The position numbers were made by a program, and so were the translations under genes. A stretch of DNA of 41,652 nucleotides from Clostridia bacterium. Its GTDB lineage: Bacteria > Bacillota > Clostridia > Acetivibrionales > JAFADI01. The notes beneath the pieces were generated by a model. That model saw only the letters and a program-made list of their open reading frames with translations, was not told the origin of the DNA and made no database searches. How positions within the stretch are numbered: position 1 is the first letter of the stretch; the number at the start of each line of letters is the position of its first letter. Shown one piece after another: positions 34,489-41,652 of the stretch. The stretch spans positions 1 to 41,652 of the forward strand of contig JAOAAU010000145.1 in the NCBI GenBank assembly GCA_026418695.1, read 5' to 3'.

Positions 34489-37400
34489 GTGTTTGAACTA
34501 AACAACTTTGATTCAATAAAAATAGGTTTAGCTTCCCCAGAAAAAATAAGAGAATGGTCCAAGGGTGAAGTAAAAAAGCCCGAAACCATTAACTATAGAA
34601 CGTTAAAACCTGAAAGAGACGGTCTTTTCTGCGAAAGAATCTTTGGTCCTCAGAAAGACTGGGAATGTCACTGCGGTAAATACAAGAGAATCCGTTACAA
34701 GGGGATTGTCTGTGACCGCTGTGGCGTTGAAGTAACCCGTTCAAAAGTAAGAAGAGAAAGAATGGGACATATAGAGCTTGCAGCTCCTGTATCCCATATC
34801 TGGTACTTCAAGGGAATCCCAAGCAGAATGGGTCTCATTCTGGATATGTCTCCAAGAGCCCTTGAAAAAATATTGTACTTTGCTTCTTATGTTGTTATTG
34901 ATCCAGGACAGACTCCTCTTTCAAAGAAGCAGATTCTGTCTGAAAAAGAATACAGAGACAGCGTTGAAAAATTCGGATATAAATTCAGAGCCGGTATGGG
35001 TGCTGAAGCGATTAAGGAACTCCTGGCAGAGATCGATCTTGAAAAACTTTCAAGAGAGTTAAGATCCGAGCTTAAGGATTCATCCGGTCAGAAGAGAATC
35101 AGAAACATTAAGAGATTGGAAGTTGTAGAAGCTTTCAGACTTTCCGGCAACAATCCGGAGTGGATGGTACTGGATGTTATTCCTGTAATTCCTCCTGAAC
35201 TCCGTCCGATGGTACAGCTGGATGGTGGAAGATTCGCTACTTCCGACTTGAATGACCTTTACAGAAGGGTTATCAACAGAAACAACAGGTTGAAGAGGCT
35301 TTTAGACCTCGGAGCGCCGGATATTATCGTTAGAAACGAAAAGAGAATGCTTCAGGAAGCAGTGGATGCACTGATCGATAACGGCAGAAGAGGAAGACCT
35401 GTTACAGGCCCAGGCAACAGACCGTTGAAATCACTTTCCGATATGCTCAAGGGTAAGCAGGGACGGTTCCGTCAGAACTTGCTCGGTAAGCGTGTTGACT
35501 ACTCCGGACGTTCCGTTATCGTTGTAGGACCTGAATTAAAGATTTATCAGTGCGGTTTGCCAAAGGAAATGGCCTTGGAATTATTTAAGCCATTTGTTAT
35601 GAAAAAGCTGGTGAATGACGGACTTGCGCATAACATCAAGAGTGCCAAGAGAATGGTTGAGAGAGTAAGAGGAGAAGTTTGGGATGTCCTTGAAGAAGTA
35701 ATCAAAGAACACCCGGTACTTCTTAACCGTGCTCCAACACTTCACAGACTTGGTATTCAGGCTTTCGAACCGGTTCTTGTTGAAGGTAGAGCGCTAAAAC
35801 TTCATCCTTTGGTTTGTACCGCTTACAATGCCGATTTTGACGGTGACCAGATGGCGGTTCACGTTCCATTATCTGCGGAAGCTCAATCAGAAGCCAGATT
35901 CCTGATGCTTTCAGCGAACAACTTATTGAAGCCTCAGGATGGACGCCCTGTAACAGTTCCTACCCAGGACATGGTTCTTGGCAGCTACTACCTAACCATT
36001 GAAAAAGATGGTGATCTTGGCGAGGGCAGCATATTTAGTTCCGTTCAGGAAGCAGTGATGGCGTATGACAATAAAGTGGTCGGTCTCCATGCAAAAATTA
36101 AAGTAAGGATGACAAAGACCATTGACGGCAAGCAAGTTAGTAAAATTATAGACGCTACCCCTGGAAGATTAATATTTAATGAGGCGATTCCTCAGGATCT
36201 TGGATTTGTCGACAGATCAGACCCGGCAAAACTTTTTGATTTGGAAATCACATTCCTGGTAGACAGAAAAGCTCTGGGAAGAATCATTGACAAATGTATA
36301 AAAGTTCATGGGACAACTGAAACTGCGGTGATCCTTGATAAGATTAAAGCTCTGGGCTTTAAGTTCTCCACAAAGGGTGCAATCACCATCAGCGTCTCAG
36401 ATATAGTTATTCCTGGAGTAAAGCAGCGTTATTTGAAGGAAGCCGATGAAAAGGTTGAAAATATTGGTAAGCAATATAAAAGAGGTCTTATCTCTGAGGA
36501 AGAGAGAAAGAATGCCGTCATCAGTACTTGGACTGAAACCGTTGAAAATGTTACGACAGCATTGATGGCAAGCCTTGACAGATTCAATCCTGTGTTTATG
36601 ATGGCACACTCCGGAGCGAGAGGTAACGTGAACCAGATCAGACAGCTGGCGGGTATGAGAGGTCTTATGGCGGATACTTCCGGTCAGACCATCGAAATTC
36701 CGATCAGAGCAAACTTCCGTGAAGGTTTGAACGTTTTGGAATACTTCATCTCAACCCACGGTGCCAGAAAAGGTCTTGCGGATACAGCCCTCAGAACGGC
36801 TGACTCCGGATACCTCACCCGTCGTCTTGTTGACGTAAGTCAGGATGTCATCGTAAGAGAGATCGACTGCGGAACCAAAAAGACCATCGAAGTTTCCGAT
36901 GTCAAAGACGGAAATGAAGTTATCGAAGGTGTTGCAGAAAGAATTACCGGCAGATACACTGTAGAACCGATCGTTCATCCGGAAACGGGAGAAGTCATCG
37001 TTCCTGCAGATAAGATGATTAATGATAAAGAGGCGGAAAGAGTTGCAAAGGCTGGAATTAAGAAGGTCAAGATCAGATCCGTTCTGACTTGCCATTCAGA
37101 ATTCGGAGTTTGTGCTAAGTGTTATGGTGCGAACCTCGCGACCGGGCAGGATTGTAATGTAGGTGAAGCGGTTGGTATTATCGCAGCTCAGTCCATCGGT
37201 GAACCTGGTACCCAGCTGACCATGAGAACATTCCATACCGGTGGTGTTGCCGGTGATGACATCACACAGGGTCTCCCCCGTGTTGAAGAATTGTTCGAAG
37301 CAAGAAAGCCAAAAGGATTGGCAATTATCTCCGAAATTTCAGGTACGGTGAAAATCTCTGAAACTAAGAAGAAGAGAGAAGTCATTATAACTTCGAATGA

Positions 37401-37986
37401 AGGGGAATCCAAGAGCTATCTGATTCCTTACGGTTCAAGACTGAAGGTGGAAGAAGGCGAAATCGTTGAGCCGGGTGATGAACTCACTGAAGGTTCCGTA
37501 AATCCGCATGACATCCTGAAGATCAAAGGTGCAAAAGGCGTTCAAAGGTACCTCCTCCAGGAAGTTCAGAGAGTTTACAGACTGCAGGGTGTTGATATCA
37601 ATGACAAGCATATTGAAGTTATTGTTCGTCAGATGATGCGGAAAGTGAAGATTGAGGATGCAGGAGACACGAATATGCTTCCTGGCGGACTGGTGGATGT
37701 GCTTGATTTCGAAGAGGAAAATGCAAGAGTAACGGCAGAGGGGTTGAGACCTGCAGTAGGTAAAACTACTCTGTTGGGTATAACAAAAGCTTCGCTTGCA
37801 ACAGAATCCTTCCTCTCAGCAGCTTCCTTCCAGGAAACTACGAGAGTATTGACAGAAGCCGCTATTAAAGGAAAGATCGATCCTCTTGTCGGCCTAAAGG
37901 AAAACGTTATCATTGGTAAGTTGATTCCAGCTGGTACAGGAATGAGCAGATACAAGGACATTAACATCAGTACTGTAGGCGAATAA
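34489..37986 (+). CDS. rpoC: DNA-directed RNA polymerase subunit beta'
   Basis: A 1165-residue catalytic subunit of RNA polymerase. The first zinc site has C60, C62, C75 and C78; the Mg2+ site is NADFDGDQM with D449, D451 and D453; the second zinc site has C794, C868, C875 and C878. The trigger loop/bridge helix region (about 700-770) reads [24 protein letters not shown]. No large insertion is present in the trigger loop, as expected for Gram-positives. GTG 34489 follows AAGGGAGAAAAAGCC. A terminator follows about 37 nt after the stop. Confidence 0.99.
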   Translation: MFELNNFDSIKIGLASPEKIREWSKGEVKKPETINYRTLKPERDGLFCERIFGPQKDWECHCGKYKRIRYKGIVCDRCGVEVTRSKVRRERMGHIELAAPVSHIWYFKGIPSRMGLILDMSPRALEKILYFASYVVIDPGQTPLSKKQILSEKEYRDSVEKFGYKFRAGMGAEAIKELLAEIDLEKLSRELRSELKDSSGQKRIRNIKRLEVVEAFRLSGNNPEWMVLDVIPVIPPELRPMVQLDGGRFATSDLNDLYRRVINRNNRLKRLLDLGAPDIIVRNEKRMLQEAVDALIDNGRRGRPVTGPGNRPLKSLSDMLKGKQGRFRQNLLGKRVDYSGRSVIVVGPELKIYQCGLPKEMALELFKPFVMKKLVNDGLAHNIKSAKRMVERVRGEVWDVLEEVIKEHPVLLNRAPTLHRLGIQAFEPVLVEGRALKLHPLVCTAYNADFDGDQMAVHVPLSAEAQSEARFLMLSANNLLKPQDGRPVTVPTQDMVLGSYYLTIEKDGDLGEGSIFSSVQEAVMAYDNKVVGLHAKIKVRMTKTIDGKQVSKIIDATPGRLIFNEAIPQDLGFVDRSDPAKLFDLEITFLVDRKALGRIIDKCIKVHGTTETAVILDKIKALGFKFSTKGAITISVSDIVIPGVKQRYLKEADEKVENIGKQYKRGLISEEERKNAVISTWTETVENVTTALMASLDRFNPVFMMAHSGARGNVNQIRQLAGMRGLMADTSGQTIEIPIRANFREGLNVLEYFISTHGARKGLADTALRTADSGYLTRRLVDVSQDVIVREIDCGTKKTIEVSDVKDGNEVIEGVAERITGRYTVEPIVHPETGEVIVPADKMINDKEAERVAKAGIKKVKIRSVLTCHSEFGVCAKCYGANLATGQDCNVGEAVGIIAAQSIGEPGTQLTMRTFHTGGVAGDDITQGLPRVEELFEARKPKGLAIISEISGTVKISETKKKREVIITSNEGESKSYLIPYGSRLKVEEGEIVEPGDELTEGSVNPHDILKIKGAKGVQRYLLQEVQRVYRLQGVDINDKHIEVIVRQMMRKVKIEDAGDTNMLPGGLVDVLDFEEENARVTAEGLRPAVGKTTLLGITKASLATESFLSAASFQETTRVLTEAAIKGKIDPLVGLKENVIIGKLIPAGTGMSRYKDINISTVGE

Positions 37987-38022
37987 GAAGAATAAATTTA
38001 ACTTATATTGATCTAGATTAGG

Positions 38023-38070
38023 GAAGAATGAAGAATGATTGCAGTATAAAATTCTTCATTCTTCTTTATT
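38023..38070 (+). terminator. Terminator after rpoC built from a GAATGAAGAA repeat
   Basis: GAAGAATGAAGAAT (38023-38036) pairs perfectly, 14 bp, with ATTCTTCATTCTTC (38051-38064) across a 14-nt loop, followed by TTTATT. The arms share GAATGAAGAA with the foldback element between the L10 leader and rplJ. Confidence 0.8.
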
Positions 38071-38114
38071 CATCAAGAAAATTTCGCTGAATTATTACCA
38101 GCTGGTACTTTATC

Positions 38115-38144
38115 TTGACAAAATCAGCTTTGCGGTGATAAAAT
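38115..38144 (+). promoter_or_regulatory. Sigma-A promoter for the L7Ae-rpsL-rpsG-fusA operon
   Basis: TTGACA (38115-38120) and TAAAAT (38139-38144) are 18 nt apart, with an extended -10 TGATAAAAT. Transcription would begin near 38151, after the rpoC terminator, so the str operon is probably independent of rpoBC. Confidence 0.78.
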
Positions 38145-38196
38145 ATTTTAGTGCGTGAAGCAGGATGACTCTAACGCTTTTACAGGGGGGTAAGTT

Positions 38197-38439
38197 GTGC
38201 TTGACAATTTGAAAAGCAGTCAAAAGGTTGTAGGTGTCAAACAATCTGCAAAAGCTCTTGAAAATGGTACTGCTAGGCTTGTATATATCGCAAAGGATGC
38301 TGACCCCAGGGTTGTGAACAATATCATTGAACTTTGTCGCAAAAATGCAATAGAAATCATCTATGAAGAAAGCATGAAACATCTGGGAAAGGCTTGTGGG
38401 ATCGAAGTCGGAGCAGCAGTTGTCTGTATTTTGAAGTAA
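38197..38439 (+). CDS. L7Ae/L30e/S12e/Gadd45 family ribosomal protein (YbxF-like)
   Basis: An 80-residue K-turn RNA-binding protein. The fold markers are VVGVKQSAKALENGTARLVYIAKDADP and a C-terminal GKACGIEVGAAVVCIL. Bacillus YbxF sits in the same place before rpsL and binds kink-turns; whether it is a true ribosomal component is uncertain. GTG 38197 follows GGGGGGTAAGTT. rpsL starts 109 nt downstream. Confidence 0.94.
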   Translation: MLDNLKSSQKVVGVKQSAKALENGTARLVYIAKDADPRVVNNIIELCRKNAIEIIYEESMKHLGKACGIEVGAAVVCILK

Positions 38440-38548
38440 CGGCTTGTTCACGAAAGCCATTAAAACGGAATGTACAATCATTTAGATATAGCTTTGAATG
38501 CTTGATAGGTTCTTGTACAGGATAAGAAATGAAGGAGGTGAAAAAAGA

Positions 38549-38977
38549 ATGCCAACATTTAATCAATTGGTAAGAAAAGGTAGAGAGGTTATGGGCAAGA
38601 AGTCTACAGCACCTGCGCTTCAGAGCGGTTGGAACTCCTTGAAGAGACAGCCTTTTGGAATGAGCAGCCCTCAGAAAAGAGGTGTTTGTACTGTTGTTAA
38701 AACATCTACGCCTAAGAAACCAAACTCAGCTTTGAGAAAGGTTGCCAGGGTACGTTTGGTAAATGGAATCGAAGTAACTGCTTATATTCCAGGTATCGGA
38801 CATAACCTCCAGGAGCACAGTGTTGTTCTGATCAGAGGTGGTAGGGTTAAGGACCTTCCTGGTGTTAGATACCATATCATTAGAGGAACTCTCGATACTG
38901 CAGGTGTCGCAAAGAGAATGCAGGGTCGTTCCAAGTATGGTGCTAAGAGACCTAAGGCTGGTGCTGCTAAGAAGTAA
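38549..38977 (+). CDS. rpsL: 30S ribosomal protein S12
   Basis: A 142-residue decoding-centre protein, with the longer N-terminal region usual in Gram-positives. Both lysines linked to streptomycin resistance when changed are wild type: [11 protein letters not shown] and RVKDLPG. AAGGAGGTGAAAAAAG precedes ATG 38549; the frame is open back to 38498 without a ribosome binding site. Confidence 0.98.
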   Translation: MPTFNQLVRKGREVMGKKSTAPALQSGWNSLKRQPFGMSSPQKRGVCTVVKTSTPKKPNSALRKVARVRLVNGIEVTAYIPGIGHNLQEHSVVLIRGGRVKDLPGVRYHIIRGTLDTAGVAKRMQGRSKYGAKRPKAGAAKK

Positions 38978-38982
38978 AATAT

Positions 38983-39615
<633 letters not shown>

Positions 39616-39627
39616 TCGAATGATTTG

Positions 39628-39736
39628 CCGCGACATCGCGGTAAACATAATAATGTTTTTGATAGCATAATGTTGACTTGATAGCAAATACTAATGAGGA
39701 ATCACAATTTTTAGTATTTTCCTATCAAATGTCAAC
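39628..39736 (+). promoter_or_regulatory. Long hairpin in the rpsG-fusA spacer
   Basis: The gap first has a small CCGCG/CGCGG hairpin (39628-39632, 39637-39641). A long imperfect stem then pairs GTTGAC, TGATAG and AAATACTA (39672-39693) with TAGTATTT, CTATCA and GTCAAC (39712-39736), about 20 bp interrupted by 1-3-nt bulges around an 18-nt loop. No T-run follows, so it is not a standard terminator. It ends about 20 nt before the fusA ribosome binding site. Confidence 0.55.
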
Positions 39737-39775
39737 TTAATTTTGGACTATCGTAGAAAGGAAAGGAGGGTACAA

Positions 39776-41652
39776 ATGCCCAGGCAATATAGTTTAGAGA
39801 ATACAAGAAATATCGGTATCATGGCGCACATCGATGCTGGTAAGACGACTACAACTGAACGTATCCTGTTCTATACAGGAAGAGTTCACAAAATAGGTGA
39901 GGTTCATGAAGGTGCTGCTACCATGGACTGGATGGAGCAGGAGCAGGAAAGAGGTATCACCATTACTTCTGCTGCAACTACTGCTGAATGGAAGGGTAAC
40001 AGAATCAACATCATAGATACGCCGGGGCACGTTGACTTCACGGTTGAAGTTGAAAGATCTCTTCGCGTTCTCGATGGTTCAGTAACGCTCTTCTGTGCAA
40101 AGGGTGGCGTTGAGCCCCAGTCTGAAACAGTTTGGAGACAGGCTGATAAATATGGGGTACCACGTATTGCATTTGTCAATAAAATGGATATAATGGGAGC
40201 AGATTTCTATAACTGTGTCCAGATGATGAAGGACAGACTGCAGGCAAATGCAGTGCCGATCCAGCTGCCAATAGGCAGTGAAGACACCTTCTTGGGCGCA
40301 GTAGACCTTGTGACAATGAAAGCGTTGTTCTACAGGGACGACTTAGGAAAAGTAATTGAAGAAGGCCCAATACCAGAGGACATGAAAGATGTCGCTGACA
40401 AATATCGTAACATTTTAGTCGAAGCTGTTGCTGAACAAGACGAAGAATTAATGATGAAATATCTCGAAGGTGAAGAACTAACCGAGGAAGAATTACGTGC
40501 AGGAATTAGAAAAGCTACAATCGCCGTTAAAATAATCCCTGTAACTTGTGGATCCGCATATAAAAACAAGGGAGTACAGCAGCTTTTGGATGCTGTTCTA
40601 GCTTACATGCCATCTCCTCTTGATATCCCTGCAATCAAGGGTGTATCCATGGAGGGAGACGAAGAAATCGAAAGACCTGCAAAGGATGACGGTCCATTCG
40701 CAGCATTGGCGTTTAAGATCATGACAGACCCATATGTTGGAAAGCTCTGCTTCTTTAGAGTGTACTCCGGTAAACTCAGCTCAGGTTCTTATGTTCTTAA
40801 CTCAACAAAGAACAAGAGAGAGAGAATCGGAAGAATCCTTCAGATGCATGCGAACCACAGAGAAGAAATCGATATGGTCTACTCCGGAGATATTGCAGCT
40901 GCAGTAGGTCTGAAAGATACTACAACAGGAGATACTCTCTGTGAAGAAAACAACCCGGTGATTCTTGAATCCATGGAATTCCCCGAACCTGTTATTTCTG
41001 TTGCAGTTGAGCCTAAGACAAAGGCTGGACAGGAAAAGATGGGCATTGCGCTACAAAAGTTGGCGGAAGAAGATCCAACCTTCAGGGTGCATACGGATCC
41101 GGATTCAGGCCAAACTATCATTTCAGGTATGGGTGAACTTCACCTGGAAATCATTGTTGACCGTATGCTGAGGGAATTCAAGGTTGAAGCTAACGTTGGT
41201 AATCCTCAGGTATCTTATAAGGAAACGATCCGTAAGGCTGTTAAAGCTGATGGAAAGTTTGTAAGACAGTCCGGTGGACGTGGTCAGTATGGTCACTGTG
41301 TACTCGAAATCGAACCAAGAGAACCCGGTGCAGGTTACGAGTTCGTTAACAAAATTGTTGGTGGGGCTGTTCCGAAGGAATATATCCCTGCAATCGATGC
41401 TGGTATCCAGGATGCCATGAACAATGGTGTTCTCGGTGGTTATCAGGTTGTTGACGTAAAAGTTACCCTCGTAGACGGTTCATACCATGAAGTTGACTCT
41501 TCAGAAATGGCATTTAAGATTGCCGGCTCCATGGGCTTCAAGGAAGGCTGCCGTAAAGCAAATCCTGTGCTGCTCGAGCCTATCATGAGGGTTGACGTAC
41601 AGGTTCCTGAAGAATACATGGGTGATGTAATGGGTGACCTCAACTCTAGAAG
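39776..41652 (+). CDS. fusA: Elongation factor G (3' end beyond the window)
   Basis: The first 625 residues of a translocation GTPase of usually about 690 residues; the frame is open to the window edge. The G domain has the P-loop [15 protein letters not shown] (17-31), [11 protein letters not shown] (G2), DTPGHVDF (G3) and NKMD (G4). Domain II (about 290-400), domain III with [14 protein letters not shown], and domain IV with [14 protein letters not shown] follow in order. ATG 39776 follows AAAGGAGGGTACAA. The P-loop and G2 look like ordinary EF-G, not a tetracycline-protection homologue. Confidence 0.98.
   Translation, partial: MPRQYSLENTRNIGIMAHIDAGKTTTTERILFYTGRVHKIGEVHEGAATMDWMEQEQERGITITSAATTAEWKGNRINIIDTPGHVDFTVEVERSLRVLDGSVTLFCAKGGVEPQSETVWRQADKYGVPRIAFVNKMDIMGADFYNCVQMMKDRLQANAVPIQLPIGSEDTFLGAVDLVTMKALFYRDDLGKVIEEGPIPEDMKDVADKYRNILVEAVAEQDEELMMKYLEGEELTEEELRAGIRKATIAVKIIPVTCGSAYKNKGVQQLLDAVLAYMPSPLDIPAIKGVSMEGDEEIERPAKDDGPFAALAFKIMTDPYVGKLCFFRVYSGKLSSGSYVLNSTKNKRERIGRILQMHANHREEIDMVYSGDIAAAVGLKDTTTGDTLCEENNPVILESMEFPEPVISVAVEPKTKAGQEKMGIALQKLAEEDPTFRVHTDPDSGQTIISGMGELHLEIIVDRMLREFKVEANVGNPQVSYKETIRKAVKADGKFVRQSGGRGQYGHCVLEIEPREPGAGYEFVNKIVGGAVPKEYIPAIDAGIQDAMNNGVLGGYQVVDVKVTLVDGSYHEVDSSEMAFKIAGSMGFKEGCRKANPVLLEPIMRVDVQVPEEYMGDVMGDLNSR

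Noticed and set aside
38549-38977. Streptomycin or rifampicin resistance changes in rpsL or rpoB
   Set aside because: The key positions (both S12 lysines; RpoB S487, D491, H501 and S506) carry the wild-type residues.

Overview
The window is a stretch of chromosomal core genome from a low-GC, spore-forming Gram-positive, most likely a Clostridia member. I infer this from spoIIR, a CwlD-type amidase and ytaF, the Gram-positive-length S12, strong GGAGG-type ribosome binding sites, sigma-A promoters of the TTGACA/TAAAAT type, and the rpmG-secE-nusG-rplK-rplA-rplJ-rplL-rpoB-rpoC-L7Ae-rpsL-rpsG-fusA order. I cannot name the genus. There is no insertion sequence, phage, CRISPR array, tRNA or rRNA gene in the window. 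The ribosomal and polymerase block lies entirely on the + strand.

Layout. 1-6335: a gene tail, an S41 processing protease (268-1755), an orphan TadG-like pilus protein, CTP synthase (pyrG) behind an attenuator-like hairpin, spoIIR behind a sigma-F-like promoter, and an MgtC/SapB-family protein whose start codon appears to be CTG. 6426-10540: a surface-glycosylation group (GT39 on the - strand; GT2 and DUF2304 on the + strand), then a cell-wall amidase and ytaF on the - strand. 10757-14133: a P-type Ca2+ ATPase and a VanZ-like protein. 14155-18863: a GldA/GldF/GldG-like ABC transporter plus a DUF4340 protein, preceded by a structured leader of about 180 nt. 18945-22124: a YkvI-like membrane protein, two possible tiny ORFs, a DUF5711 beta-propeller protein and CvpA, apparently translationally coupled. 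22292-26139: a Dabb-domain protein, then ilvD and ilvB for branched-chain amino acids, with no ilvN in view. 26194-41652: rpmG to fusA, where fusA runs off the window.

The coding content is ordinary. The interesting material is between genes. The ykvI ribosome binding site lies inside the terminator hairpin of the preceding operon. The ABC operon and rpoB have long leaders with mutually exclusive helices. A candidate L1-binding rRNA mimic sits over the rplA start. A recognisable L10 leader attenuator is separated from rplJ by a foldback element whose GAATGAAGAA arms recur in the terminator after rpoC. Long hairpins fill the rpsL-rpsG and rpsG-fusA gaps. Unusual start codons include CTG for mgtC and TTG for the Ca2+ ATPase.

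All assignments come from reading sequence and translations. No database search or folding program was run, so RNA structures are hand-drawn pairings.
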